Shown here: in pieces, positions 23,297 through 35,000 of the stretch | Position numbering within the stretch: position 1 is the first letter of the stretch | Layout: every line of letters begins with the position of its first letter | Assembly (NCBI RefSeq): GCF_022376445.1 | Contig: NW_025954963.1 | Span: 372,001 to 436,000 of the forward strand | Reading direction: 5' to 3' | DNA: 64,000 nucleotides | Source: Fomitopsis serialis | Taxonomy: Eukaryota; Basidiomycota; Agaricomycetes; Polyporales; Fomitopsidaceae | Position numbers and translations under genes: made by a program | Notes under the pieces: generated by a model | Database searches by the model: none | The model's input: the letters and a program-made list of their open reading frames with translations, nothing else | What the model was told of the DNA's origin: nothing

Positions 23297-25466
23297 CTAC
23301 ACTACTGGAACCACGGGCGGGCAGGGGAGACGGTAGAAAGTAGAAGTGAAGGTCGTTACATAGAACTGGATCGCGGCAGCCTCAGTTTGCTTGAACTCGT
23401 AACTGTTCTCGCATTGGGCGATGTCCGTCATCGTCCCTCGCAGGGCAGGAGGGAAGTCCGGCCACACGCTCATCAGTGAGACGAATGCGCGCAGATTCGC
23501 GCGGCGCTCTCGCCAGCCGTCCTCCCCAGCGGGGGTCCAGCAGGCGAACGACGAGTCCACTACAACGGCAGAGAAGCCCGATTCCCCCGTACGGCCTCGC
23601 CACACATCCGCGATGAGCTGTTCGCGCTCCCATTTGGCAAAGGCATCCTGGCTGTGGTTGACGAGACGGTTGTCGAGCGCGCGCAGTTCGCACCGCCAAT
23701 TGACCTCGTGTAACTCCCAAGTGACCCATCGTAACAGTTCCCGGTTCAGACTCGCCGCGACCATATCCACTGCTATCCCACGGTACTGCACGACCTCGGC
23801 CGCATCATATGGCAGCAATCCGCCGACTTTGCCACACAGGGCGCCGACAGCCGCCCGCCGTTCTGCTCGCAGGATCTGCAGGCCATTACGCGGTGCACAC
23901 TGACTCGTGCCTTCCCCTTCAATGGTATCACCCTGGTGCTTAGTCTGCAATTCGGCAACCGGATAGTCGCCGTAGAGAACGTGGCGCCATTCTGAGATCC
24001 GCAATGGGTGACCAGAAACGTGGGCGTCGACCAACCGGTGGCGCAGAAAGTCTCGGATACGCACGTAGTTGTGGATGTACCGTGCTTTATGCTGGTCGGC
24101 GTCGAGGATGATAAAGGGAGGAGGGAGGTAGTACTGAGCAGCGACAAGGGGGGGAATGTGAGCGGCGAGGCAGCCACAAGGGCAGCACGCCAATTCGGAG
24201 TTATGTTGACCACGTTCCTCGGGGGTGGCTGAAAGTGGGTGGCGGGATGGGTTGAGACGACGTTCGCCCCAGAGCGCGTGCCACGAGCGCGTTTCCCGCG
24301 TTTCTTCGCGTTGTGACCAGACGCATGGGATGATTGCGCTGGTGGCAACATTGGCATGATGTCGTTCCCCTTGAAGCGCTTCGCCTCTCGCTCGGCAGTG
24401 GCCGGTCGAACAATTGTCGGCAGTTGAGGCAAAGACGAAGAGCAAAGAGTATTGCAGACGAAAATCACGGAAGCGTGTGTCCAACGACTGGGATCTTGAT
24501 GTGTGCCGTCCGGATCGTACCAGCTCTTCGGAATGCGGGGCGAAGCAGGTGTGTTGTTGAGCGAAGAGGCCCAGGGTCGCGACAGCACCACGTCACGGAT
24601 CATGAGACCCTCTCTCCAAGGTTGAATGAGCCAGAAGGGGATGCCAACCCGAAAGAATAGCTGGGCCGTGGCGCTATTGCGAATGAACGCGCCGAGGACC
24701 GCGAGAGGTTGATGGGACCAGTTCTTGACGCTGCGCATGCGTTCCAGGACGACGGTATAGTAGATCGTGAGCCCGCAGATCTCGAGGATGATTCTGTGAG
24801 CCATCCGGCCCGTGACGAGTGCATGATGCTCGGTGGTCGGGACCTTTCGAAGGCGATCAACTGCATTGCGCAGCAGCAACCCCAGCATTCGCCCAAGGCG
24901 TAGGGTTGCAGCGGGGCGCTCGAGGCAGGCAGCTGCAATAGCGGATGTCTCGGCGTCATTGTAACGCACGAGCACTTCGCGGGCGATCCTGAACAACTCT
25001 TCTACAAGATCGGTGTTTAAGAAACCGAACCCGTGTACGCCACACGACTTTGATTCCGTCCACGGGCGGTACCCGAAGCCTTCGTAAACCTGAACACTCG
25101 GTGCGTACGGTGAACCCGGCGTCGGGATGCACGCGTGATGGAAGACCGCCTCGTTGAAGACCTGAGGCCAACGTGTATACTCTTGAGGACCCCACAGGCC
25201 GTCTTGATACGTCACGACTTCCCGGCCTGCAATCCTTGGAAACTCCGGTACCCATTTGTCGAACGGGGTGGTGATGATGTTGCAATCGTCTTCCGCATCG
25301 ACGGCAGATCTGCCATCAAATGGCCCGAGCGGACTGCGCCATTCTGAGATGGAGTCAATTTCCCTGGCCCGGAGTAATTTGGCGGACGGTACTCACGAGA
25401 TGCCGGAGTAGCAATCAACTTGAAGGCAGTCGTCTGCACCTCCCTATGTAAGTTGGCGTCGGCCAT
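23297..25466 (-). CDS. KDZ cargo gene 3: unknown conserved-looking protein (one frameshift)
   Basis: Exon 1 is 25466-25397 and exon 2 is 25343-23297, with a 53-nt intron. The frame is continuous to about residue 400, then breaks at a run of seven G (24148-24154); one added base restores a frame to the TAG at 23297 and 705 residues in all. Recognisable segments are GPFDGRSAVDAEDDCNIITT, GLWGPQEYTRWPQVFNEAVFHHACIP, a helical middle with FFRVGIPFWLIQPW (a phrase I have seen in basidiomycete hypothetical proteins), then YYLPPPFIILDADQHKARYI, ISEWRHVLYGDY and WELHEVNWRCELRALDNRL. There is no catalytic motif I can name. Either a recent pseudogene or a homopolymer error in the assembly. The TAG lies 295 bp upstream of the cargo-2 start on the same strand. 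Confidence 0.65.
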
Positions 25467-27517
25467 AGTCTGAAAAACAGCGGATCAGTCAACATAGAAC
25501 TCAGCCAGCCCGGCAACAGGATGCGTACGCGTTATGAAAACGCCTCAGTATTGAACAGTTCAAAATAGCGTGCGAGATCGAGCGCAGCTAAGCATGAATT
25601 AACGGTGTACGATAAGCCCAGCCTTTACGACGTGCTTACCCAAACGAGACGCTGAGAGTCGCGTCGGAACCTCAGCAGGTCTGAGGACACGACGTCGAAC
25701 GGTGTTGCGGCCTTGATGAGTCACTCTCGCGCCAATGAGGCAGCGAGGAGGCGAGGCAAAGGTGAATTACGACAGCGAGTCACGAAGTGATGCGAGAATT
25801 GCAGACGGTCAGAGTAAGCAGAAGACTCGAGGAGTTTGGCCAGCTCGGGACGTTTGAAAGCCAACTTGAGGTGGTGAAGTCTTGCTGATGCCTCGGCAGC
25901 AGATATACTGCGCCGTAGCAAGTTCGCGCAGGAAAACCGAAGTCTACCCTGGATCGCAGAACCGTGTCTTGAGTGGACGATCGCCGGTGGAGAACCCAGA
26001 AGTTGAGCGACACCTGTCAGGAAGGCGTGACACTCGCAGTGGGAAGCGCAGAGAGCCAGGCGCCCAAGTGCGAGGACTTACCGTACCCGGCGCTTTGGGC
26101 GCTCAACTCCCGCCGATCTCACTCTCGAAGATGCTACTCACCCGGTCCACCGTTCTCTCCACCTGTCCTTCTCACCCCGTTTCTGCACCACGCATCGACA
26201 TCGCTGGCCTTGACGTCCGTGTTGGTTTCGACCATGCGTTGATGTCTAGGCCGAGGGAAGCTCCTGTTCACGATTGAGCAGTCGAGCGACCCTCCTGGCC
26301 TCCCTCAAGCGTCCCACTCAGTGCTCGCCTCGCTCGAAAAGATCTCGACGCACCCTCGGATATACACCACATCCCACGCAAGCTTGTTCGCTGTCAGTCA
26401 GGTCCTACACTCTCCTCTTCTCGGCATTCACACTCGGCAAGCCGCGCGCATACGATGGTGCGCCATAGCATCGCTGCGAGGCTCCGAAAGCACACGGCTG
26501 ACGCAGGAACATGGACCAGCGGAGGTATGCAAGCCAGGGGCATGGGAAGCAATGGCGGCTGGGGCGTCTGGAAATTCGAAGGTCAGTCAGTCCTATTTCG
26601 CTTCCGAATCCCTAGAGTACTGGCACGCCGTTCGCGTTGCGTATGCGAAGTAAACCTCTCGTCGTGCACACGCATCTGTCTGTATCCAGTTCTGCGTAGA
26701 TGTCTGCGTTGGGGATAGGCCCGGGTGACGCATCCGCGGACTGCTCAGGCGATGCGTTCGTCTCGACGTGTGGTGCTTACTGCGCCTTTCCTCATTGTCT
26801 TGGAGTCGTCCCTCGCGCGCCTTCATGACTGAATGATTGCTTTACCAGACAGTGCGTGAACTGCGCGTTGCCAGACAGCACGGCGATACTCCTCCCGCAA
26901 CCTGCGCCTTCTCGGGCGATCGCGGTCGTCTGCTGGGTCCAACTCAGGCCCTACAGCGACCCGGTTGGGCGACACCGGTTGATGCACCCTACGTTTGCCC
27001 ACAACGCTCCCACTCGACCGCGGTTCACGCAAGTTGATGATCTTGCAACGTCGGCAATCGGTCCCTGCCAATTCCAAACACAGTCTTCCATCTCGCCAGA
27101 GTGAGTGCTCGTGTTTCACCAACCTCTCGTACATGCAGTAACACAGCGTCCTCTGTAACAGCCTCGTGCGGTACCGACAGTCACGTTCACGCTCGCACCC
27201 ATTCTGCTTCCCTACGAGACACTCCCGGCCCTGCCGTGCGCGCGAATGAGCACATTTCGGCCGCCTAGCTGTACGACCTGTGTCATAACACAATGATGTA
27301 TGTTTGTGCCTCGCTAAAAAAACAACGATGATTCCGTAGTCTCGCTGGCCAAAGCGACAAGTCGTGCCTTCCGCCACATGTTTGCCACTCCTGTCTCCAA
27401 CTTCGCGTTGCGCGTGAGTGGCCACGCGCGGTCGCAACGCCTTCTCCACTGAGCGATTGCCTTGCCTCTACCCCTGCGTGCTCTAGCGCTGCAAGTGTTC
27501 CTCTGCTGTCAATAGCG
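25467..27517. other. 2-kb divergent spacer inside the KDZ composite
   Basis: Lies between the divergent starts of cargo gene 3 (minus) and the KDZ transposase (plus). Short open frames occur on both strands, but none has a family I recognise or a convincing exon chain. It presumably holds both promoters. I see no repeat or RNA gene in it. Confidence 0.5.
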
Positions 27518-30500
27518 ATGGGCAGACGCAAGGCGAAGATAGTGCAGGAAGACTACCTCCCTCAACCCATCGTCATTCCCGACGGACCACCTACAGTCAC
27601 CTTCGCTCCGAACGGAGAACAGATCATCGAGTTCCTCTCACCTGGACGACGAAAGGAGAAGCGGGCGCGACCTTCCCCCGTTGATCCTCCCTTGCCATCC
27701 TTGGATGCTTTCCTCGCGAACGCTGGGCCTGCTGCTGCGAGCGATGCAGAGGGTTCGGCCACCAATGGTTCTGCCGCCACTGCCACTTCTCAAGACGTGG
27801 TTGATCCTACATCGAGCACGCCGAGTGGCCCGTCTGATCTCGCGGGGCAGGACGAGCCTTCGCAGGCCACCGACAATGGTACCGAACCCAAGAAAGGCCA
27901 TGGACAGGTACGTCGCGACATTAACATAGACCATCGCGAATCATGACCATCGGCCCAGCCTCTCCACGTTTTGATGTCCCAATTCCTTGACAACTGGGCG
28001 CAGAAACTGCTTGACGTGTTTCGAAGCCGAGAGATCGCTCCAGAGTTCGGCAAGCCATGCTACGATTGCCAGGGCACTCACGCAACATACCGCTGTTCCG
28101 ACTGTTTCAACGGCCCTCTCCTCTGTCGGGGATGTATCGTAGTCTCGCACGCACGCAATCCACTCCATCGAATAGAAGAATGGAATGGCAAGTACTTTCA
28201 GCGCAAATCTCTCCATGACGTTGGGCTCGTCTTCTCGGTGGGTCACCACGGCCGGCCGTGCCCTTCTGCGATCACCCATCAAACATCCCAGCTTACGGTC
28301 GTGCACACCACTGGGATCCAATCGATCAACATTCAATACTGCGGGTGCCGCCGGGCGGGTCAACCACCAGTTGAGCACCCACTTCAGCTTTGGAACGCAG
28401 GCTTCTGGCCAGCGTCGTTCTCCCGACCACAGACTGTCTTCACCGTCCATTCCCTTCGGTTCTTCACCCATCTCACGTTTCAAGCTAAAACGACTGCTCA
28501 CGATTATTACGGCACACTGCGACGCATGACATCGAACGCCTTCTTCGGAGATGTAAAGGTGTGTGCTCCTCGGGTTTGTTGTACTGGTAGAGTCGGACTT
28601 ACACGGGCGGCAGAACCGATACCGAGAGTTCTTGAGTTCGCACCGCCAGTTCACATACATTCAAACATTGAAGAGATTCGCGGTCAACGTCCAGAGCAAA
28701 CCGGACCCTGGAAGCCTCGCGTTGCGTTGCCCAGCCTGTCCTCAACCTGGCGTCAACATGGATCCCGACTGGAAGACCCGCGCTGAGAATGATTGGTACA
28801 AGGACGCTCTGCACTACGCGAAAGACGGGAACTTCAGCCTCCATCAACATGACAAGAAGATGGACCCGTTGGACTTCCCGTTGATGAACGGCGGGGCGTA
28901 CTACGTTGACAGCGACAAATACCAGGAGTATCTAGACAAAATGAAGGTATATGCAGATGCCCAAGACGAGACGACAACATGCAGCAATTTCAACGCACTG
29001 TCCGATCGCTACAAAGGGAAGATCAAGACCGGCCAGGTTAGCCTCTCGTGCACACGCCACGGCTTCGTGCTCCCCTGCGGAACCGTTGACTTACATATCG
29101 GGGAACGCTACGCCAACGTCGACTACGCGACACTGTCCGGCCTTCAATGGTTTATGTCGCTCTGGCTCTGGATCAGCTCGTACGACGTCAACTGCAAGTA
29201 TGGCTTGAACTGGTGGCACCGCGTCAAGCAAATCGCCACGGCGTTACCTTCAGTACCGGGCGTCACGGCCGCCAAGGAATTGTGGCCCACCATACGGCGG
29301 TGCGTGCCCAAATTTCACGCACCGTCGCACACAGGAATCTGCCGGTACCTGTGCTCGTTCTACTACATGCCTGGTGTGGGCAACACGGACGGCGAGTCGG
29401 TTGAGCGCAGGTGGGCAGCGCAGAACGCCATAGGCCGATCTGTGCGTGAAATGGGCCCAGGCCATCGGCAGGACGTCCTCGACGCACACAATTCGGACTT
29501 CAACACACAGAAGATGTTCAAAATGGGTACGTGCGCGCGCGTCGTGGCGAGTATTGAGATGCTAACATCAGGACAGGCGAGTACCTAGAAGGGAAATTAC
29601 GACTCGCGGAGAAATATTACACGAAGAATACCTGTGAATTGAACACACTGGAGACTACGCTAACTAAGAACCGCCTTCCGCTAGATGTCTGGAGACGAGA
29701 GGAGGCAGAATATGTTGCCCAAATGACGGATCGCCATTGGGACGGAACCAAGGTCAAGAATCCTTACCAATCTGCAGTAGACGAAGGTAAGTTGTGCAGC
29801 TCACTGCGAGTGGACGTAAGGCTCACCACATCAGTCCCGACCATCCACGAGGTTTTGGCCAGACTGAAGCAAGACGAACAATCCGAGCGACAAAGGAAGC
29901 AGCAGGGACATGGAACCAAGCGGAAGGCCTCCGTTCTGGACATGCCTGCGACGGTGGAAACGGCTCGGGGAGGGATTGGTGACATGCTCGCAGCTGGTTT
30001 CGAGCTGGAGAGAGAACAGTAAGAGAACACAACTGTGTCCATTAAGATTCTGTTCTAACTACGACTCGTTCGGTACAGAGAGTCCTTAAAGGCGAAAGTC
30101 AGCGCATACAAAAAGCAGGCGTCAACTGAGAAGTACCGCGCGATCACCAAGGAACGATCAAAACTCGAGCTACGACTGCAAGACTGGTTGCTCTGGCAAG
30201 AACGGCTCGCGCGACCGAGTCTTGTAGCTGCCGAGGAGCTCTTTGACGACGAGTGGCCATCCTCTGATGCCGCCAATGTGGAGGAAATAGTGATGCGTTT
30301 CCCATCTTCATTTCCTGCGAAGATTCGTAATCACGCACTCTTTGAGCGTTTTTCCGCGGCCGAACAGGAGCTGCGCGTGGCCCATGCCAACGATGTCCTG
30401 AGGAAGATCAGGCAGAAGTTGCATTTCGAGGCCTTTTACCGCGGCCAGAATGGTGGATCTTTCGGTCAACAGGCGCAGGACAGGTACAACAAGCTGAAGA

Positions 30501-31284
30501 AGACAGAACGAGAGAAAATCGAAGCGTTACGGCTGGAGTATGAGAGTATGCGACTGAAGGCCGCCCGACTTGCAACGAGAGATCGCCCGTGCGAGTTGGA
30601 ACCGCTACTCAATGAGCAATGCAGGCCGCCAGTTGTTGCGGATGAACGGATGGGAAGGCGGAATGAGTCGGTATCGTGGCTCTGGCGAGATGGTACTTAT
30701 CATGGGACCGCTCTCGACAAGTGGGCTGTGGAAGGTGAGTACATACCTGAACCGGTTGTCGGATAGGTTCACGCACTAAGTCTAAACACAGCTAAGCGGC
30801 TTGAATGGTTCCGGGCCAGTGCACGTGCGACGAGGTGGACTGAAGAGGTGGAGCTAGTGAAGGAGGAGATGCGACGTACGCAACGCTTCTTCTATTACCA
30901 CATGAGGAAGTGGGAGGAGCGAGCGGAAGTGGGGGAGAGCGCCAACATTGGTGAGCGAGGAGCGGCGGCATATGCAGCCAGGTAGGTCGCTAATCAGCGT
31001 GGTGGGATGGTCAGTACACTGATGTGCCATACAGGCAATCAGCTATGTATTCGCGTCTGCTTTCGGATGCGCGGGAACACTTCCCATCCTCGGTACATGC
31101 ATCGGGCGATAGTATAGTAGCCCCGCTCGATGTACATGTGATTGATCCCGAGGATGATGTGGTGGGTACTGTAGAGGAGGAGGGGGCCGATGTAGAGGAG
31201 GAGGGGGCCGAGGATGATGTGGTGGTACTGCAGAGGAGGGAGATGATGACGAAATCATGTATGAATAATTGTGGGTACTGGTAA
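27518..31284 (+). CDS. KDZ transposase with CxC2 cysteine cluster, apparently intact
   Basis: Eight predicted exons (27518-27907, 27959-28558, 28614-29526, 29577-29786, 29835-30018, 30079-30734, 30792-30981, 31035-31284) join without any frame problem into 1130 residues. About residues 164-187 are the CxC2 cluster typical of KDZ proteins (CYDCQGTHATYRCSDC, then LLCRGC). The catalytic acidic residues are visible as KDGNF (about D401), SYDVNC (about D521) and NTDGESVERRW (about E591). The charged C-terminal half contains the conserved AKRLEWFRASARATRWTEEV. The last exon is acidic. It should excise and insert the element in the nucleus. An intact frame with good splice sites suggests recent activity. 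Family assignment is very secure; the short third exon start (acceptor at 28613) is the least certain boundary. Confidence 0.9.
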
Positions 31285-31313
31285 TGTGGTTCACGGTGGC
31301 AGGTACTTGGAGG

Positions 31314-31440
31314 GTGGTACTGTTGACAAGTACTTGAAGTGTGGTACTGTTGGCAAGTACTTGGAGTGCGGTACTGTTGGCAAGTACTTGGGGTGCCGTA
31401 CTGTCGGCAAGTACTTGAATTATGGTATTGTCGGCAAGCT
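31314..31440. repeat. Right subterminal array, 27-bp tandem units
   Basis: 4.7 copies of a 27-bp unit, GTGGTACTGTTGGCAAGTAC plus 7 bases, at 31314, 31341, 31368, 31395 and 31422 (partial). Related single motifs continue to about 31640. The core GGTACTGTTG(A/G)CA is the inverted counterpart of the left-end motif TGACAACAGTACC. It lies just beyond the transposase stop codon. Confidence 0.85.
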
Positions 31441-31639
31441 CGTCACGGTGTATGGATGTTCTCGATGAGTACTTTAGGAACGAATGTTCTCGGTAGGTAC
31501 TTTGAGTACAGATGTTATTGATGAGTACACTGGGAATGGATATTGTCGGCAAGTACTTATTCTGTGCTTGCAGTCGGATAGTACTGCCATACTGAGTGTG
31601 CCTAATTAGGCAATCAACTGTGAAAAAATGGCAAGTACT

Positions 31640-31727
31640 TGGATTTAGACAGTCACTTTGAAGTCGCGACAATAGTATTATAAAGTGAATAAATAGTAGC
31701 AGAATAGTACTTGTGTCCCCCCTACTA
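31640..31727 (-). repeat. Right terminal inverted repeat of the KDZ composite
   Basis: Read inward from 31727 on the minus strand: TAGTAGGGGGGACACAAGTA, then CTATT, CTATTTATTCACTT, AATACTATTG and AAAGTGACTG. It matches the left end block by block. The LTR element inserted 4 bp further right, in the flanking duplication. Confidence 0.65.
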
Positions 31728-31731
31728 TTGA

Positions 31732-31934
31732 TGTAACGGATATTCCCGTTACGGTATATCTTATCTCATATGATTGTTCTTGTTTGTTCGAGGGCTCGTA
31801 TGGCGCGCCAGCGCACCTACGAGACCTCAGTCCTTTACCATCCTCATCGCCCCATGTATGCTACGTGTAGACAGTCCCTCTGAATAGAGACTGGGTACAG
31901 CGCATACCGGGCCCGAGGATTAAGGGACGCTACA
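31732..31934 (+). repeat. 5' LTR of the hairpin element
   Basis: 203 bp, starting TGTAACGGATATTCCCGTTA and ending AGGGACGCTACA. The first bases form a small palindrome GTAACGG...CCGTTAC. Indistinguishable from the 3' LTR in a base-by-base comparison by eye. Confidence 0.95.
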
Positions 31935-31946
31935 CTTTTTTGCGCT

Positions 31947-31967
31947 CCAGAACAGCTTCTGTTCTGG
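31947..31967 (+). repeat. Perfect hairpin 12 bp after the 5' LTR
   Basis: CCAGAACAG-CTT-CTGTTCTGG, with 9-bp perfect arms and a 3-nt loop. It sits where a primer-binding or packaging signal is expected. No obvious tRNA-complementary TGG primer site directly follows the LTR. Confidence 0.85.
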
Positions 31968-32055
31968 GGACTATCTACTCTAGGCAACAACCTGGAAACT
32001 TCGAATTTCTATGCTTTACATCCAAATCTAGTCAACTTCGCAACCACTCAAGAAG

Positions 32056-35000
32056 ATGGCTGGATCGACAACCAAGTCTCCCAAGCACTCGCGTAGTACT
32101 CGGGAGGCCCACCGCGCGAAGGTCGATGCGAAGGTGGATGGACTTCTTGACAGTTTTGCGAAATTCTTGAAGAGTATCCCGGTCGAGACACGAGCCACCC
32201 CCGATAGGCGGTTCCGGACACTCGATGACTCGATGAAGCATCTAGATGATGATATCACATCGTTCAGACGCTCCGTGGAGCAGGACAACGAGTCCAGACG
32301 TCACCGTCGCACGACCTGCCGGACTGAGCTCTCAGACCCCGAGAACTCGTCCGGAGCACTCGCGAAGCAGGCACCGTCCGACCGCGAGGTCGAACGCACA
32401 GCACACGCAGAACTGTTCGAGCCCAAGGTCGAGCCCATTCAGAGCTGCCAGGAGAACCCGACTCCGCCTGTTCCAACCGAGCCACAGGAGCTGGAAAGCT
32501 CTCCGACGAGTGGTGCGCGCACCGAGATCGACAGCGCTGCCGCTGTTGAGCCCGTGTCTGAGCCCAAGGGGTCGCGTCCTGAGCAGATCGAGCCCGACAT
32601 CGAGACTGCTCAGAGATGTCCGGAGACTCCGTCTCCGATTGCTCCCAGTGAGCCGACCAAGCTCGGCACCACACTCAAGAGTGGTGCACGCGCTAGGTTC
32701 GTCGACGCCGCCGTCGCCGAGCCCGAGTCCCAGTTGTCCGACAAGATGACTCGGTCCTGCGCCCGGGAAGGCATAGGGACGCGACCTCACGTCGCATCCC
32801 CGGATGTAGACGAGCTTCTGCTCGTAGATCCACATGTCGCGTGCTCAGAAATGAGCCGCGACTCAAAATATACAACTATCGCGCCGGACGACGTGCCCGA
32901 CGCGGCCAGCATCGAGCTCGACGCTCAATGCGTCGAGCGTCACGCGCACGCGCCGAGAGCAAGCACTCCCAGCGGTAGCGCCGGAAGTACTCCTCTCAAT
33001 GCTAACCGCCACCTCGACCTCCACACTGGCAGCCACCGCCCGCGTGCAACCGCGTTCCAACCCGGTTCGCACTTCCCAACGGAAGTGCGAGCCGCGCTCT
33101 GTCTTTGGACAGCTGAACCCTTCGCGGTTCAGCTGAAGGATCGACCGGTCAGTACCGACCGCCACCTCGCGGTCGGCAACCCCTCCGACGACCTGGCACC
33201 TCGCGGTACAAGACCGCCAGATCCTTACTCTCCGATCCTTTCCCTCCGCCCTCGCGCCTCGCATCTTGACTCAGGAGGCTCTCCTCTCGAGTCTCATGAC
33301 TCTGGCGACACCCGTCGCGGCTCTGGCGACACACAGCCCAGCCGCACGATCCAGGACTCACACGACCCGCGTGCAAGTCCAGCACCAGGCAACCAGGCTG
33401 CGCGAACCACGGGAAACGCGGAGCGAGGAGAATGCGAGGAAATCAGGAAAAGGAAGGAGGGGGAAGGGTGCGGGGCGAGCCTGAAAGACGAGCAGAGAGA
33501 CTCAATAAACGCAGGTACGCCCTTGGTGGACGTATCCCACTCGCCACCGCCTCCTTCTCCAATGCCCACGCTGGCACATGTATCGACGACCACACAGGTC
33601 GTCGTATGTATAGCAGGCCAGGAAGGCGGCACTGTCGTGCTGCGGCACGACCTGACCGTCGTGCCCATTGGTCTGCAAGGTAGCACTATTGCGATATGGG
33701 ACGACCTCGCGGTCGTACCGTACATTCCGCGAGGCGACACAGCGGACGCGCCGCAATACACGTCCGACGTGCCCCATCCAGCATTCACCAGCTGTCGCGT
33801 AGCGAGATCGAGGATCGAGGGTACGCCCATACTGGACGTACCCAACTCTCCACCGGTCCTCTCGCTCGTACCCAAGCCAGTGTGCACTTCGACGAACGAG
33901 AAGTCTGTCGTGCGCACTACTGGCCACAGGGACGGCCTGTACGCGCTGCGGGACGACCTAAGGGTTGTGCCCTCCTTTTCTCGAGGCAGTATGCCTGTGA
34001 TACGGGACGACCTCGCGGTCGTACCGGCCAGTCCGCAAGGCGACACAGTGGACACGCAAAACTGCTCGTCCAATGTGACTGGTGTCTCCACGAACACGCC
34101 TGGAGCTGCAGCAACAGACGGAATGTCTGTGGTACGCACGGGCGGCCACGATGATCGCGCGAGAGCGATACGGGACGACCTCGCGGTCGTACCGTTCACT
34201 TCGCAAGGCGATACGGCGGACGCGGCGCAAAGCACGCCCGACGTGTTCCACCCAATATTTGCCAGTCGTCGCGTAGCGAGTATGCCGAACTGTTCGCTCG
34301 ACGTGCAAGCTACCGACCAGCAGCAAGACTTGATGCTCGAGGGTACGTCCATACTGGACGTACCCAATTCTCCGCCGGTCCTCTCCCTAGTACCCAAGCC
34401 AGTGCGCACGTCGACGAACGAGAAGTTTGTCGAGCGCGCTACTGGCCATGGAGACGGCATGTACGCGTTGCGGGACGACCTAAGGGTCGTACCCTCCGCT
34501 TCTCAAGACAGTATGCCTGTGATATGGGACGACCGCGAGGTCGTACCGTCCACTTCGCAGTGCAACGCGCTGGACTTGCAGTACCGCATGTCCGACGTGT
34601 ACCTTGAGACCGTCACCATCCATAGCGTAGCGGCCTCAGAGCTCGAAGATACACCCATGCGGGACGTATCCAACTCCCCGCATGCTCTATTGACAGCGCC
34701 CTGGTGTACCAACGACTGCGAAGTCGTATCTGCTGTTCCGCCTAGCGATGCGGCTGACGTGCCATGTCGCACGTCCGACGTACCCTGTTCATCCACGAGC
34801 AGCGGCAACATAGTGGAAGGCACGCCCTTAAGGGACGTACCCACCTCACCAACACCCGCATCGGCGAACGCGGAGCTCATTGGAAGCTCTGTGGGCCACG
34901 ATGATCGCACGAAAAAGATACGGGACGACCTGATGGTCGTTCTCTCCGACTTTCAAGGCAATACGTTTGTGATACGGGACGACCTCGCGGTCGTACCGTC

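Larger units (their letters stand above)
18156..31727. mobile_element. Composite KDZ DNA transposon, 13.6 kb, with three cargo genes
   Basis: The boundaries come from the interrupted gypsy gag and the 10-bp duplication. The two ends carry imperfect inverted repeats: left from about 18161 (TTGCAGGGAAGACCTG, then GTACTATT and TTATTTAGTCACTT) against the right end read inward from 31727 (TAGTAGGGGGGACAC, then GTACTATT and CTATTTATTCACTT). Inside them lie arrays of related subterminal motifs in opposite orientation: TGACAACAGTACC on the left and GGTACTGTTGGCA on the right. The content is three minus-strand multi-exon genes (18918-25466) and one intact KDZ transposase (27518-31284, plus). KDZ elements are known to carry extra genes; these three are not ones I recognise. 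The left end has about 6 extra bases between the duplication and the TIR that I cannot explain. Confidence 0.8.

Noticed and set aside
31043..31672. Minus-strand frame with QVLANSTTL repeats
   Set aside because: It arises from the 27-bp subterminal array and overlaps the transposase last exon. No conserved start, introns or family.
31947..31967. tRNA primer-binding site after the 5' LTR of the hairpin element
   Set aside because: No TGG directly follows the LTR. The conspicuous feature is a perfect hairpin, and I cannot match it to a tRNA 3' end.
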